A DNA stretch of 64,000 bases from Rhodocyclaceae bacterium (GCA_019455325.1 JACFMQ010000004.1:321247-385246), one strand, 5' to 3'. Positions 18,080 through 31,164 are shown, counted from the first letter of the stretch. Notes: generated by a model from the letters alone, not told the origin. Made by a program: numbers and translations.

Positions 18080-19621
18080 ATGAAGATTCAAGCGAACACC
18101 GTGCGGCTGTTCAAGACCGTGCATGGCTGGACGGGCCTCGTCTCCGGCCTGCTGCTGTTCCTGGCGTTCTACGCCGGGGCGCTGACGATCTTCCGCGAGG
18201 ACATCGCCGCCTGGCAGAACGGCGCGCCGCATCAGATCGGCGAAGCCCTGCTGCCGGACGTGCGGCCCCTGGTCGAGCGCGTCATCGACCGGCATCCGGA
18301 AGCCCGGCAAGGGCTGATGATCAATCTGCCCGACGGGCACGAATCCGGACTCGAAGCGGTCTGGCGGCAGGCCGGGGAGGTGCGCCGCGCCCGGCTGTCG
18401 GCCGATGGCGGCCTGGTCGAGACGGACGATCAGGCCGGCCGGCTGTCCGTGGTCATCGACGAACTGCACCGCACGGCCGGCATCCCCGGCCTGCCGGGGG
18501 AACTGGTCATGGGGACGGTCGCCCTGTTGTACGGGCTGGCGCTGGTCTCCGGCATCATCCTCTATCTGCCGGCGATCTGGCGCAACCTGTTCGCGCTCCG
18601 GCTGGGCAAGAACCTCAAGCTGATGTGGCGGGACGCGCACAACGGCATCGGCGTCCTGAGCCTGCCGTTCCATGTCCTGTTCGCCCTGACCGGCGCCGTG
18701 ATGTGCATCCACGATCCGTTGCTGGCCGGCATGAACGCGCTGATCTACGGCGATCAGGGCAAGTCGCTGCTGATGAGCGTCGCGTCGCCGGCCGGCCGGC
18801 CCGTGCCGAGCGGCGAAACGGCGCAGATGCTGTCCGCCGGGGAGATGGTGGCGGCGGCCCGGGAACGGATTCCCGGTTTCCAGCCGCAGCACCTGATCTT
18901 CATGTCGCCCGGCGACCGGAACGGGATCGTGACGCTGATGGGCGATCAGCCCGGCGTGCTGGCGCACAGCGCCCGGGTCGCCATGTCGAGCGTGACCGGC
19001 GAGGTGCTGGTCGTCGAAACCTCGGGCGATCGCCCTTCCGGCATGACGGCGCTGTCCGGCCTGGCCGCGCTGCACTTCGGCGATTATGGCGGGGCGCCCG
19101 TGGCGTGGGTGTACTTCGCCCTGGGCATGGCCGGCGCCTTCCTGTTCTATTCGGGCAATCTGCTCTGGCTGGAATCCCGGCGCAAGCGCCAGGGCGCGAC
19201 GGGAGCGTGGCAGCACCGGGCATTGGCCCGATTGACGGTCGGTTTCTGCCTGGGCAGTTGTGCGGCATTTTCACTGCTGTTCATCGTCGCCAGGTTTCCG
19301 GCGGGTTCGTTCGGCGATGTTGGCCTGCTGCCGGTGTTCTGGACGGGGGTGGCGCTTGCCATCGGCTGGAGCGCGTTCCGGCCGCCGGTCAAGGGCGCGC
19401 GCGATCTGCTGATCGTCGCCGCGGCGGCGAGCGCCGGCATCCCACTGGCCTACTGGCTGACGGAAGGGCACCTGGCCTGGTCCGGCGTCGATCTGACGGC
19501 AGTGGCGGCGGCGCTGTTTTTCCTGGCATTGGCGCGGCTGACCGCACACCGCTCGAAAAAAACGCTTGGCGCCAGCGTCTGGGATGCGGGCGAGGTGGAG
19601 GCGTTGGTCAAAGCCCGCTAG
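18080..19621 (+). CDS. PepSY-associated transmembrane protein, likely ferric-siderophore reductase type
   Basis: This 513-residue membrane protein starts [27 protein letters not shown], with an early histidine, then has a periplasmic PepSY region and further helices with [20 protein letters not shown]. This is the PepSY_TM (PiuB/FoxB-like) family, members of which are implicated in reducing ferric siderophores or haem at the inner membrane. It is longer than a minimal PepSY_TM protein, with three or four extra helices at the C-terminus ([19 protein letters not shown] onward). It is last in the receptor operon and converges with the MFS gene. Confidence 0.88.
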   Translation: MKIQANTVRLFKTVHGWTGLVSGLLLFLAFYAGALTIFREDIAAWQNGAPHQIGEALLPDVRPLVERVIDRHPEARQGLMINLPDGHESGLEAVWRQAGEVRRARLSADGGLVETDDQAGRLSVVIDELHRTAGIPGLPGELVMGTVALLYGLALVSGIILYLPAIWRNLFALRLGKNLKLMWRDAHNGIGVLSLPFHVLFALTGAVMCIHDPLLAGMNALIYGDQGKSLLMSVASPAGRPVPSGETAQMLSAGEMVAAARERIPGFQPQHLIFMSPGDRNGIVTLMGDQPGVLAHSARVAMSSVTGEVLVVETSGDRPSGMTALSGLAALHFGDYGGAPVAWVYFALGMAGAFLFYSGNLLWLESRRKRQGATGAWQHRALARLTVGFCLGSCAAFSLLFIVARFPAGSFGDVGLLPVFWTGVALAIGWSAFRPPVKGARDLLIVAAAASAGIPLAYWLTEGHLAWSGVDLTAVAAALFFLALARLTAHRSKKTLGASVWDAGEVEALVKAR

Positions 19622-19640
19622 CCCGTCGGGCCGGCGCGAC

Positions 19641-20861
19641 TCAGTTCGGCTGCGGCGCCGGCTGCGGTTCCTTGGCGCGTACCGGCAGCGGCGCCATGCT
19701 CAGGCCGAGGCCGAGCCAGACCAGCGTCAACAGGCCGCAGGCGACGAACACCGCGTCGGCGCCCAGGCGCTGCGCGAGGAAGCCGCCGAGGAAGCCGCCG
19801 GCGGCCAGCCCCAGCGCCTGCGTCGTGTTGTAGATGCCGAGCGCCAGGCCCTTGGCCTGCGGCGGCGCGATGCGCGAGATCATCGACGGCAGCGAGGCTT
19901 CGAGAATGTTGAAGCCGGCGAAGAAGAGGAAGAGGAAGAAGGCCAGCGACCAGAGGCTGCCGCCGAACAGCCAGAAGCCGAGCTGCGTGGCGAGGACGGT
20001 GACGATGGCGCCGACGAACACTTCCTTGGTCTTCTGCCGGCGCTCGCCGAAGACGATGGCCGGGATCATCAGCACGAAGGAGAGCAGCAGCGCCGGCAGA
20101 TAGACCTTCCAGTGGTCCGGCAGCGCCAGCCCGCCGGCGTTCACCAGCGCCAGCGGGACGACGACGAACATCGCCATCTGCGCCAGGTGCAGCGTGAAGA
20201 TGCCGAAGTTCAGCCGCAGCAGCTCCGGGTCGAGGGCGATGCGCGAGAACGGGATCGTCGTCGCATGCGGCTCGGGCGGCGGCGGCTCGGGCACGACGTA
20301 GCGCACGAGCAGGATCGCGGCCAGCGCCAGGATGCCGGTCATGCCGAACAGCCCGCCCATGCCGATCGCCTTGTAGAGCACCGGCGCCAGCACCAGCGAG
20401 AGCGCGAAGACCACGCCGATCGACGAGCCGATCATGGCCATCACCTTGGTCCGGTGCTGTTCGCGCGTGAGGTCGGCGGCGAGCGCGGTGACGGCCGCCG
20501 AGATGGCGCCGGCGCCCTGCAAGACGCGGCCGGCGATGATCCAGTAAATATCCGGCGCGAAGGCGGCGACGAAGCTGCCGAAGGCGAAGATGAGCAGGCC
20601 GATGACGATCACGCGCTTGCGGCCGAAGCGGTCGGAGGCGGCGCCGAAGGCGATCTGCAGCAGCGACTGGGTGAGGCCGTAGGCGCCGATGGCGATGCCG
20701 ACCAGGGTCAGGTCGTTGCCGCCGGGGATGTCCTGGGCGTGCACGGCGAACACCGGCAGGATCAGGAACAGGCCGAGCATGCGCAGCGCGAAGATGGCGG
20801 CGAGGCTGGCGCCGGCGCGCTTTTCGTCGCGCGTCATCGGGTCGGCCGAGGGGGAGAGCAT
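19641..20861 (-). CDS. MFS exporter, YajR-like
   Basis: This 406-residue, 12-helix major facilitator protein has the loop 2-3 motif [16 protein letters not shown] and the drug/H+ antiporter group pattern [13 protein letters not shown] in helix 1. It belongs to the YajR/Bcr-like family and should export small molecules by proton antiport. It is divergent from uvrA, an arrangement often seen in betaproteobacteria. The start at 20861 lacks a clear ribosome site, and an ATG at 20837 is equally possible. The substrate is unknown. Confidence 0.88.
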   Translation of the reverse strand: MLSPSADPMTRDEKRAGASLAAIFALRMLGLFLILPVFAVHAQDIPGGNDLTLVGIAIGAYGLTQSLLQIAFGAASDRFGRKRVIVIGLLIFAFGSFVAAFAPDIYWIIAGRVLQGAGAISAAVTALAADLTREQHRTKVMAMIGSSIGVVFALSLVLAPVLYKAIGMGGLFGMTGILALAAILLVRYVVPEPPPPEPHATTIPFSRIALDPELLRLNFGIFTLHLAQMAMFVVVPLALVNAGGLALPDHWKVYLPALLLSFVLMIPAIVFGERRQKTKEVFVGAIVTVLATQLGFWLFGGSLWSLAFFLFLFFAGFNILEASLPSMISRIAPPQAKGLALGIYNTTQALGLAAGGFLGGFLAQRLGADAVFVACGLLTLVWLGLGLSMAPLPVRAKEPQPAPQPN

Positions 20862-20875
20862 GGCGGGGATCGGGC

Positions 20876-20905
20876 TTGGTTCGTGCCAAAAGAAGCGCGT
20901 ATATT
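20876..20905 (+). promoter_or_regulatory. Candidate uvrA promoter
   Basis: TTGGTT (20876-20881) and TATATT (20900-20905) are 18 bases apart and 34 bases before uvrA. No CTGT-N8-ACAG LexA box is seen in the gap, so SOS control is not supported here. Confidence 0.45.
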
Positions 20906-20938
20906 AGCAGGTTTGCTTCCCAGCCTCCCCGACCCCCG

Positions 20939-23770
<2,832 letters not shown>

Positions 23771-23777
23771 ACACCTA

Positions 23778-23867
23778 CCGCAGAGGCGCAGAGACGCAGA
23801 GATTCGCAGAGGAAAACCGAGAAAAAGCATTTCTCTGCGTTACCTCTGCGTCTCTGCGCCTCTGCGG
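23778..23867. repeat. Long imperfect hairpin with 24-bp perfect terminal arms
   Basis: Perfect complementary 24-base arms at 23778-23801 and 23844-23867 (starting CCGCAGAGGCGCAGAGACGC) flank a 42-base centre that itself contains CGCAGAG / CTCTGCG. The core CGCAGAG repeats within each arm. It starts 7 bases after the uvrA stop codon and has no coding content. It could be a REP/MITE-like palindromic repeat or a bidirectional terminator. Other copies were not seen in this window. Confidence 0.8.
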
Positions 23868-23908
23868 TGGACGTCAGCCTTTTCATCCGATCGTCCCGCC
23901 CGACGAAC

Positions 23909-23941
23909 TTGCCCAGCCAGGCTTGGTCACATATCATGACC
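23909..23941 (+). promoter_or_regulatory. phd/vapC promoter with overlapping operator
   Basis: TTGCCC (23909-23914) and TATCAT (23932-23937) are 17 bases apart. The inverted repeat GGTCA-N7-TGACC (23925-23941) covers the -10, as expected for antitoxin autoregulation. Confidence 0.5.
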
Positions 23942-23958
23942 AACTTCAGGAGGCTGCC

Positions 23959-24183
23959 ATGAGTCAGTTCAACATCGCCGAAGCCAAGGCCCATTTTTCC
24001 GAGCTGGTGCAGAAGGCCGCGCTCGGCGAGGAAATCGTCATCGCCCGCGGCAACAAGCCGCTGGCGCGGATCGTGCCTTTCGCCGCGGTCGCGGCGCCGC
24101 GCGCGCCCGGCTCGGCCAAGGGGCAGATCCACATGGCCGAGGATTTCGACGCGCTGCCGCCGGGCTTCGAGGAATACGCGTGA
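23959..24183 (+). CDS. Phd/YefM-type antitoxin
   Basis: This 74-residue antitoxin starts MSQFNIAEAKAHFSELVQKA and contains IVIARGNKPLARIVPF, the Phd/YefM fold, with an acidic C-terminus EDFDALPPGFEEYA that should wrap the toxin. A perfect AGGAGG stands 6 bases before the ATG. It overlaps the PIN toxin start by 4 bases (GTGA). Confidence 0.9.
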   Translation: MSQFNIAEAKAHFSELVQKAALGEEIVIARGNKPLARIVPFAAVAAPRAPGSAKGQIHMAEDFDALPPGFEEYA

Positions 24184-24569
24184 GCCGCGTGCTGCTCGAC
24201 ACCGGCGCCTTTCTCTGGTGGCTGGACGACTCGCCGCTGCTGTCGCGGCGGGCGCGGAAGACCATCGGCAGCGCCGACAACGACTGCCTGGTCAGCCTCG
24301 CCAGCGCCTGGGAGATGGCGATCAAGGCCGGGCTCGGCAAGCTGCGGCTGCCGCAGCCGGTGGCGCGCTTCTTCCCCGAGCAGCTCGCCGCCAACCGTTT
24401 CTCGGCGCTGGCCATCGAGCTGCGCGCCATCGCCGCGGTGGAAACCCTGCCGCCGCATCACCGCGATCCGTTCGACCGCCTGCTCGTCGCGCAGGCGCTG
24501 ACGGCCGGCCTGCCGGTCGTGTCGGCGGACGCGCAGTTCGACGCCTACGGCGTGAAAAGAATCTGGTAG
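24180..24569 (+). CDS. VapC-type PIN-domain toxin
   Basis: This 129-residue PIN-domain nuclease of the PIN_Sll0205-like group has VLLDTGAFLWWL (Asp7), SAWEMAIKAGLGKL, HHRDPFDRLLVAQA and VSADAQFDAYGV. The metal-binding acids are all present. The start is GTG, overlapping the antitoxin stop. It lies 8 bases upstream of dgkA, so read-through into dgkA is possible. Confidence 0.9.
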   Translation: MSRVLLDTGAFLWWLDDSPLLSRRARKTIGSADNDCLVSLASAWEMAIKAGLGKLRLPQPVARFFPEQLAANRFSALAIELRAIAAVETLPPHHRDPFDRLLVAQALTAGLPVVSADAQFDAYGVKRIW

Positions 24570-24577
24570 GAAAAAGA

Positions 24578-24955
24578 ATGAGTTCTCCCTTCAAGGGCGC
24601 CCAGGGCCTGCGCCGCCTGATCAACGCGCTCGGCTACTCGCGCGACGGGCTGGCTTCGGCGTGGCAGCACGAGGCCGCCTTCCGCGAGGAGACGCTGCTC
24701 GCCGCCGTCGCCGTGCCGCTCGGCCTGTGGCTGGGCGAGGGCGGCGTCGAGAAGGCGCTGCTCGTCGGCTGCATCCTGCTCGTCCTCGTCGTCGAACTGC
24801 TGAACTCGGCGGTCGAGGCCGTGGTCGACCGGGTGTCGGACGAGCATCACGAGCTATCCAAGCGCGCCAAGGACATCGGCAGCGCCGCCGTGCTGCTGAC
24901 GCTGCTGCTGGCCGCCGGCACCTGGGGCCTGATCCTCGTGCCGCGCTACCTGTAA
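24578..24955 (+). CDS. dgkA: Diacylglycerol kinase
   Basis: This 125-residue membrane kinase phosphorylates diacylglycerol released during membrane-derived glycan or lipid A modification. It has three helices and the motifs EAAFREE, ELLNSAVEAVVDRVSDEHHELSK and KDIGSAAV, including the catalytic glutamates of DgkA. Length and topology are typical. The ATG at 24578 is used. A phosphoethanolamine transferase, whose reaction releases diacylglycerol, lies about 3 kb away. Confidence 0.95.
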   Translation: MSSPFKGAQGLRRLINALGYSRDGLASAWQHEAAFREETLLAAVAVPLGLWLGEGGVEKALLVGCILLVLVVELLNSAVEAVVDRVSDEHHELSKRAKDIGSAAVLLTLLLAAGTWGLILVPRYL

Positions 24956-24979
24956 CCCCCTTCACCGCCGAGATTCGCC

Positions 24980-27598
24980 ATGCGCACCGAAACGCCGCAG
25001 ACCATTCATCGCGCCGACTACCGGCCGCTCGCCTGGACCGTCACCGACGTCGACCTGCATTTCGCGCTCGACCCGGCCGCCACGCTGGTCAGCAGCCGGC
25101 TGACGCTGGCGCGCAACCCGGCGGCGCCGGCCGGCCCGCTGGTGCTGCTCGGCGACGAACTGGAACTGGTGTCGCTGAAGATCGACGGCATGGAACCCGC
25201 CGCGCCGCGCATCTCGTCGACACGCATCGAGATCGACCTCGACGGCGAAACGGCCGTCGCCGAGATCGTCACGCGCATCGCGCCGGAAAAAAACACCGCG
25301 CTCTCCGGCCTGTACACCTCGCGCGGCGGCTTCTTCACGCAGTGCGAGGCCGAGGGCTTCCGTCGCATCACCTGGTTCCCGGACCGTCCGGACGTGATGG
25401 CGCGCTTCACGGTGACGCTCGAAGCGGACAAGGCGAAATACCCGGTGCTGCTCTCCAACGGCAACCTCGCCGGCCAGGGCGACCTGCCCGACGGCCGCCA
25501 CTTCGCGCGCTGGCAGGACCCGTTCCCGAAGCCCTCGTATCTCTTCGCGCTGGTCGCCGCCGACCTCGCCGTGAACGAGCGCCGCATCCAGACGGCCTCT
25601 GGTCGGGACGCGCTGCTGCAGATCTGGACCGAGGCCGGCGCGCTCGACCGCACGGAACACGCCATGGATTCGCTGGTGCGCGCCATCCGCTGGGACGAGC
25701 AGCGCTTCGGCCTGGAACTCGACCTCGAACGCTTCATGGTCGTCGCCGTCTCCGACTTCAACATGGGCGCGATGGAGAACAAGGGCCTCAACATCTTCAA
25801 CTCGAAGCTGCTGCTGGCCACGCCGGAGACCGCCACCGACGTGGACTACGAACACATCGAGGCCGTCGTCGCGCACGAGTATTTCCACAACTGGACCGGC
25901 AACCGCGTCACCTGCCGCGACTGGTTCCAGTTGACGCTGAAGGAGGGCCTGACCGTCTTCCGCGATCAGGAGTTCACCGCCGACATGCTCGCCGCCGAAG
26001 GCGGCGACTCAGCGCGCGCGGTCAAGCGCATCGACGACGTGCGCGTGCTGCGCGCCGCGCAGTTCCCCGAGGACGCCGGCCCCATGGCGCACCCGATCCG
26101 GCCGGACGCCTACCAGGAGATCAACAACTTCTACACCGCCACGGTGTACGAAAAGGGCGCCGAGGTGATCCGCATGATCGCCACGCTGCTCGGCCGCGAC
26201 GGCTTCCGCTTGGGGCTGGACCTCTACTTCCAGCGCCACGACGGCCAGGCCGTGACCTGCGACGATTTCGTCGCGGCCATGATGGACGCCAACGGCCGCG
26301 ACTTGACGCAGCTCCTGCGCTGGTACTCGCGCGCCGGCACGCCGGTGCTCAGGGCCAAGGGCGCCTACGACGCGGCGGCGAAGACCTGGGCGCTGACGCT
26401 CGCCCAGGAATCCGGCGGCGAAGAGCCGCTGCTCATCCCGGTCGCCGTCGGCCTGATCGGCGCCGACGGCCGCGACCTGCCGGGCACGAACCGCCTGCTC
26501 GAACTCGACGCCGCCGAGAAGACCTGGATCTTCGAGAACGTCGGCGAACGCCCGGTGCCGTCGCTGCTGCGCGGCTTCTCGGCGCCGGTGATCGTCGATT
26601 TCGCCGAGGACGACGCCACGCTCGCCTTCCGCATGGCGCACGACGCCGACCCGTTCAACCGCTGGGACGCGGCGCAGCGCTTCATGGAGCGCACCGTCCT
26701 CGGGCTGGCCGCCGACGTCGCCGCCGGCCGGCCGCCGGCGACGCCCGAACCCTTCGCCGCCGCCTACGGCGCGCTGCTCGCCGACGCGTCGCTCGATGCG
26801 GCCTTCCGCGCGCAGGCGCTGGCCCTGCCCGGCGAAGCCTACCTGCTCGAACGCATGGCCGCCGCCGATCCGGCGGCGCTGCGCGCGGCGCTGATGCACC
26901 TGATGCGCGAACTCGGCCGGCGCTTCCTGAACGGCTGGCGCGACGCGCACGCCGCCTGCCGCGTCGACGGCGACTACCGCTACCACCCGGCCGACGCCGG
27001 CCGGCGCGCGCTCGCCAACCTGTGCCTGCGCTACCTCTGCGCCGCCGGCACGAACACCGGCCGGCAACTGGCGATGCGCCAGTTCGACGCCGCCGGCAAC
27101 ATGAGCGAATGCCTCGGCGCGCTGACCGCGCTGGTGCAGAGCCCGGCAGCGCCCGAGCGCGCAGACGCCCTCGCCGCCTTCCACCGCCGCTTCGCCGACG
27201 ACGCGCTGGTTCTCGACAAGTGGTTCGCGCTGCAGGCCGCCGCCTGGCGCTGGACCGCAGACGCCGAGCCGACGCTCGCCCGCGTGCGCGCGCTGCTCGC
27301 GCATCCGGCCTTCGCCGCGACCAACCCGAACAAGGTCTACGCGCTGCTCGGCACCTTCTTCCGCGCCAATCCGGGCGAGTTCCACACGTCGGCAGGCCAC
27401 GCCTTCTGGGCCGAGCAGGTGGTCGCGCTGGATACGCTGAACCCGCAGGTGGCGGCGCGCATGGCGCGCGCGCTCGAACGCTGGCGCGGCTTCGCGCCGG
27501 CATTGCAGGATTCGATGCGCGCGGCGCTGGAAAAGGTGGCGAAGACGGAAGGACTCTCGCCGGACGTCGCCGAGATCGTCGGCAAGGCGCTCGGCTGA
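24980..27598 (+). CDS. pepN: Aminopeptidase N (M1 family)
   Basis: This 872-residue zinc aminopeptidase removes N-terminal residues from peptides in the cytoplasm. It has GAMENKGLN and the zinc motif HEYFHNWTGNRVTCRDW (first His at residue 299) with the downstream Glu in LKEGLTVFRDQEF. The length equals E. coli PepN (870). C-terminal DUF3458-type domains are present up to VAEIVGKALG. It starts 24 bases after dgkA and converges with the lipid A transferase gene. Confidence 0.97.
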   Translation: MRTETPQTIHRADYRPLAWTVTDVDLHFALDPAATLVSSRLTLARNPAAPAGPLVLLGDELELVSLKIDGMEPAAPRISSTRIEIDLDGETAVAEIVTRIAPEKNTALSGLYTSRGGFFTQCEAEGFRRITWFPDRPDVMARFTVTLEADKAKYPVLLSNGNLAGQGDLPDGRHFARWQDPFPKPSYLFALVAADLAVNERRIQTASGRDALLQIWTEAGALDRTEHAMDSLVRAIRWDEQRFGLELDLERFMVVAVSDFNMGAMENKGLNIFNSKLLLATPETATDVDYEHIEAVVAHEYFHNWTGNRVTCRDWFQLTLKEGLTVFRDQEFTADMLAAEGGDSARAVKRIDDVRVLRAAQFPEDAGPMAHPIRPDAYQEINNFYTATVYEKGAEVIRMIATLLGRDGFRLGLDLYFQRHDGQAVTCDDFVAAMMDANGRDLTQLLRWYSRAGTPVLRAKGAYDAAAKTWALTLAQESGGEEPLLIPVAVGLIGADGRDLPGTNRLLELDAAEKTWIFENVGERPVPSLLRGFSAPVIVDFAEDDATLAFRMAHDADPFNRWDAAQRFMERTVLGLAADVAAGRPPATPEPFAAAYGALLADASLDAAFRAQALALPGEAYLLERMAAADPAALRAALMHLMRELGRRFLNGWRDAHAACRVDGDYRYHPADAGRRALANLCLRYLCAAGTNTGRQLAMRQFDAAGNMSECLGALTALVQSPAAPERADALAAFHRRFADDALVLDKWFALQAAAWRWTADAEPTLARVRALLAHPAFAATNPNKVYALLGTFFRANPGEFHTSAGHAFWAEQVVALDTLNPQVAARMARALERWRGFAPALQDSMRAALEKVAKTEGLSPDVAEIVGKALG

Positions 27599-27608
27599 CC
27601 TCCGCCGC

Positions 27609-29339
27609 TCAGGCGGCGCCGCCTAGCCGGCGGCAGCCGGCGGTGAAATCCCAGTCCGCGTCGTAGACCGCGGTGCGCACGTCGAGCAGGCCGAGCAGCG
27701 AGTGGAACAGGTGGTCGTGCGCCGCCGGCCGCGTTGCCCGCTCGCGCAGGCAGGCGGCGTCGACGCCGAAATTCGCGGCGAAGGACGGCGACAGCCACAG
27801 CGCCATCGGCACCTCGACCTGCTGCCGCGGCGCGATCGCGTACGGCACGCCGTGCAGGAACAGGCCGTTCTCGCCGAGCGATTCCCCGTGGTCGGAAACG
27901 TAGAGCAGCGCCGCGTCGTGGCTCGCCGAGCGCGCCTCCAGGAAATCGATGGCGCGGGCGAGCACGTGGTCGGTGTAGCGCAGCGCGTTGTCGTAGGCGT
28001 TCACGATTTCCGCGCGCGTGCAGCGGGCGAGGTCGGCGTCGCGGCAGTCCGGCGCGAAGTGGCGGAACGCCTCCGGGTAGCGCCGGGAGTAGGCCGGGCC
28101 GTGGTTGCCGAGCATGTGCAGCACGAGCACGAGGTTGCCGGTGGCGTCGGCGACGACGCCATCCAGACCCTGCAGCAGAGCCTCGTCGAGGCAGCGTTCG
28201 CCGTCGCACAGGCCGGCGGCGCGTACCGCTTCGACGGCCGCCATGCGCTCCTCGCCGAGGCCGTCGCAGACGCCCTTGCAGCCGGACTGGTTGTCGCGCC
28301 AGCGGACCGCGAAGCCGACGCGCGCCAGCACGTGCAGCAGGCCCTCGCTGCCGCGGATGCGCCGCTCGTCGTAGTCGCGCCGGCCGACGGCCGAGAACAT
28401 GCAGGGCAGCGAGACCTCGGTGTTGGTGCCGCAGGCGCTCACCCGGCCGAAGTCGATCACGTCGCCGCGCGCGGCGAGCTGCGGCGTCGTCGGCCGCTCG
28501 TAGCCGGACAGTTGCCAGTTCGCCGCGCGCGCCGTCTCGCCGACGACGAGCACGAACAGCGCCGGCCGCCTCCGCTGCGCCCAGCCCGGACCGAGGACGG
28601 CGTCCTCGCCGACCGGCCGGCGCGGTACGGCGGCGCCGGCCTGGCGCGCCTCGCCGGCGAGCGCGCGCACGCCGGAGTAGAGATAGTTGCCGGGAATCGC
28701 CAGGTAGCGCAGCTCTCGCTGGTTGCGCAGCAGCGAGGCGAGATCCTGGTAGGCGGCGAAGAGCAGGCCGCCGGTCGTCGCCAGCAGCGCCAGCGTCCAG
28801 CCGATGCGGACGGCGAGCGCGCGCAGCGCCGGCGGGCGGCGCAGTTCGACGCGCGCCAGCAGGAACAGCGGCGGCCCGCACCAGACGAGGAGATGCAGCG
28901 CCAGCGCCGGCGTCAGCAGTTCGCCGGCCTCGCCCCAGTCGGTGCGCAGCGCGTTGCGCAGCATGTCCGGGTCGAGGTAGACGCCGTAGCGGTCGACGAA
29001 GTGGCCGGCGACGGCGGCGGTGACGAGCAGCAGCGCGATCGCCGGCTTCGCCGTGCGCCGCGTCGCCACCGCGGCCAGCGGCAGGAAGGCGCCGGCGACG
29101 AGCAGCGCCAGCAGCGCCGCGGCCAGCGCCCAGGCGCGGCCGTCGGCGAGGTCGCGGCCGGCGAGCGCCGCCGACCAGAAGGCGCCGTTGCCGGCGAGCG
29201 CGACGTAGAGCGCGGCGAGCAGCAGCACCGGCTCGATGCGCAGCGCCGGCCGCCATCGGGCATCGGAACCCGGCGCAGGTGCCGGCGCGGATGCCGGCGC
29301 AGGCAGCGGCTGGACGGCCAGCGTTTCGCCATCGGACAT
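27609..29339 (-). CDS. eptA: Lipid A phosphoethanolamine transferase, EptA-like
   Basis: This 576-residue protein has five N-terminal membrane helices (about residues 36-57, 69-92, 98-113, 144-162 and 178-197) and a periplasmic sulfatase-fold domain. Metal and nucleophile regions are VLVVGETARAANW (Glu268), SACGTNTEVSLPCMFS (Thr305 or 307) and LYVSDHGESLGENG. It would move phosphoethanolamine from phosphatidylethanolamine to lipid A, lowering binding of cationic peptides. The Ala/Pro-rich first 30 residues are unusual, and translation may start later. No two-component regulator is adjacent. Confidence 0.9.
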   Translation of the reverse strand: MSDGETLAVQPLPAPASAPAPAPGSDARWRPALRIEPVLLLAALYVALAGNGAFWSAALAGRDLADGRAWALAAALLALLVAGAFLPLAAVATRRTAKPAIALLLVTAAVAGHFVDRYGVYLDPDMLRNALRTDWGEAGELLTPALALHLLVWCGPPLFLLARVELRRPPALRALAVRIGWTLALLATTGGLLFAAYQDLASLLRNQRELRYLAIPGNYLYSGVRALAGEARQAGAAVPRRPVGEDAVLGPGWAQRRRPALFVLVVGETARAANWQLSGYERPTTPQLAARGDVIDFGRVSACGTNTEVSLPCMFSAVGRRDYDERRIRGSEGLLHVLARVGFAVRWRDNQSGCKGVCDGLGEERMAAVEAVRAAGLCDGERCLDEALLQGLDGVVADATGNLVLVLHMLGNHGPAYSRRYPEAFRHFAPDCRDADLARCTRAEIVNAYDNALRYTDHVLARAIDFLEARSASHDAALLYVSDHGESLGENGLFLHGVPYAIAPRQQVEVPMALWLSPSFAANFGVDAACLRERATRPAAHDHLFHSLLGLLDVRTAVYDADWDFTAGCRRLGGAA

Positions 29340-29447
29340 GGATGCGGCGGGGCAACGGCCCCGGAAGTCGGGATGCCGCGCACTCTAGGCGTCCGCGCGT
29401 GAGCGATTCGTCGGGCGAACGTGAGATTTTCGTTGGCCGGCCGGGGG

Positions 29448-30344
29448 CTACAGCCCGCGCGCCCAGTCCGGACGCAGCGGCGCCGCCGCCGGCGTCTCGA
29501 TCGCCCGGCGCAGTTCGCCGAGCAGCCGCGCCTTGTCGGCGCCGAGCGTGCCCTTGAGCGGCAGCCAGTTCGACGCGTGGTCGCTGCGGAACACCGTCCG
29601 CTTCAGTGCCAGCGCGCCGATGAAGCGTTCCAGCTCGACGAAGAGGCCGTGCCGGTCGAGCGGCGCCCAGCCGGGGAAAGCGACGCGGAAGCGTTCCTCG
29701 CCCAGCGGGAAGCTGACCACCAGCGTCGACAGGTATTCCGGCTGCGTCGCGTTCATCAGCCGCGCCGATTCGTCGGCGTGCTGCGCCGAGAGCGCCTGCC
29801 CGCCGAGGCCGTTGAGGATCATCACCGAGCGCACGATGCCGGCTGCGCCGAGTTTGTCGAGCGCCGCGCGCGTGCTGTCGAAGGTTTCGCCCTTGTTCAC
29901 CGCCGCCAGCACCGCGTCGTCGCCGGACTCGGCGCCGACGTAGACCATGGAGAGGCCGGCGACGGCGAGCGCGTTCACTTCCTCCTGCGACTTCTTCCGC
30001 AGGTTGCGCGGCAGGCAGTAGCTGGAAATGCGGCGCACGCCCGGCAGGTGCTCGCGGATCGCGTCCAGCACGGCGAGCAGGCGCCGCGTCGGCAACACCG
30101 TGGCGTCGCCGTCGGCGAGGAAGACGCGCTTCACCTCGCCGCCGAAGCGCTCGCCGCAGCGGCGGATCGTCTCCATCACCTCGGCCTCGTCGCGCGCGCG
30201 GAAGGCTTTCTGCGGCGCGGTGTACATCTCGCAGAAGGCGCAGCGGTTCCACGAGCAGCCGTCGGTGACGGGCAGGATCAACGACTGCCCTTCGCTCGGC
30301 GGGCGGAAGACGGGTTCGACGTAGCGGACGGGAACAGAGAACAT
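29448..30344 (-). CDS. Radical SAM protein
   Basis: This 298-residue radical SAM enzyme has its cluster cysteines in [15 protein letters not shown] (Cys30, Cys35, Cys38), a CX4CX2C spacing rather than the common CX3CX2[14 protein letters not shown] and [10 protein letters not shown] match the SAM-binding strands of the Elp3/HemN-like part of the superfamily. The start at 30344 gives [16 protein letters not shown]. The earlier in-frame ATG adds a low-complexity lead. The substrate is not known. It is divergent from tpx with a 176-base gap. Confidence 0.85.
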   Translation of the reverse strand: MFSVPVRYVEPVFRPPSEGQSLILPVTDGCSWNRCAFCEMYTAPQKAFRARDEAEVMETIRRCGERFGGEVKRVFLADGDATVLPTRRLLAVLDAIREHLPGVRRISSYCLPRNLRKKSQEEVNALAVAGLSMVYVGAESGDDAVLAAVNKGETFDSTRAALDKLGAAGIVRSVMILNGLGGQALSAQHADESARLMNATQPEYLSTLVVSFPLGEERFRVAFPGWAPLDRHGLFVELERFIGALALKRTVFRSDHASNWLPLKGTLGADKARLLGELRRAIETPAAAPLRPDWARGL

Positions 30345-30520
30345 CGGCGGACGGCATCGCGGGGCGCAACGGACGGCCGCCATTTTCCCCGCTCGCCGGC
30401 GAAAGCGGAAGCCGGCGAACTTTTCCGGCGCGGCGCTGCCCAATCCGGACCCGAAGGGAGGCCATCCGGGATGCCCTTTGGGATACCCTGTTTCCCCCGT
30501 CACAAGAAAAGGAAAGCACG

Positions 30521-31024
30521 ATGACCCGTACCGTAACCCTCGGCGGCAATCCCGTTCCCGTGGAAGGCGACTTCCCGCAGGTCGGCCGGCAGGCGCCGGC
30601 CTTCTCGCTCGTCGGCAAGGACCTCGCCGACGTCGGACTCGCCGCCTTCGCCGGCAAGCGCAAGATCCTGAACATCTTCCCGAGCATCGACACGCCGACC
30701 TGCGCCACCTCGGTGCGCAAGTTCAACCAGAGCGCGGCCGGCGCCAGGAACGCCGTCGTCCTCTGCATCTCGGCCGACCTGCCGTTCGCGCAGGCGCGCT
30801 TCTGCGGCGCCGAGGGCCTGGACAACGTCGTCACGCTGTCGACGATGCGCGGCCGCGAGTTCATCCGCGACTACGGCGTCGCCTTCGCCGGCGGCCCGCT
30901 GGTCGGCCTCGCCGCGCGCGCGGTGGTCGTCCTCGACGAGAACGACAAGGTGCTGCACGCCGAGCTGGTGCCCGAGGTCAAGCAGGAGCCGGACTACGAC
31001 GCGGCCTTGAAGTCGCTCGCCTGA
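30521..31024 (+). CDS. tpx: Thiol peroxidase, 2-Cys peroxiredoxin
   Basis: This 167-residue Tpx reduces hydroperoxides with electrons from thioredoxin. The peroxidatic Cys61 lies in [10 protein letters not shown] and the resolving Cys95 in ARFCGAEGL, both at normal positions, and the N-terminus [18 protein letters not shown] is typical. GGAAAG lies before the ATG. The downstream 140 bases to azlC show no clear terminator. Confidence 0.96.
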   Translation: MTRTVTLGGNPVPVEGDFPQVGRQAPAFSLVGKDLADVGLAAFAGKRKILNIFPSIDTPTCATSVRKFNQSAAGARNAVVLCISADLPFAQARFCGAEGLDNVVTLSTMRGREFIRDYGVAFAGGPLVGLAARAVVVLDENDKVLHAELVPEVKQEPDYDAALKSLA

Positions 31025-31164
31025 GCGGCGCCCCGCTTTCCGGCGGCGCCCGCCCGGCGCCGCGCTCCGCCCCGCCCGCCGGCACGCATCCGCTGCCGCG
31101 CGGGCTGTGTTATTTTCCCGGCTCCCATCCGGACCCCTTTGCCGCGCGCCGGCCACGAGCCGCG

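Noticed and set aside
20862-20938. LexA box upstream of uvrA
   Set aside because: No CTGT-N8-ACAG or close variant is present in the gap.
27337-30864. Frame of 1175 codons on the minus strand across the lipid A transferase and radical SAM genes
   Set aside because: Arg/Ala/Pro-rich shadow translation with no family resemblance. Two real genes occupy the other frame.
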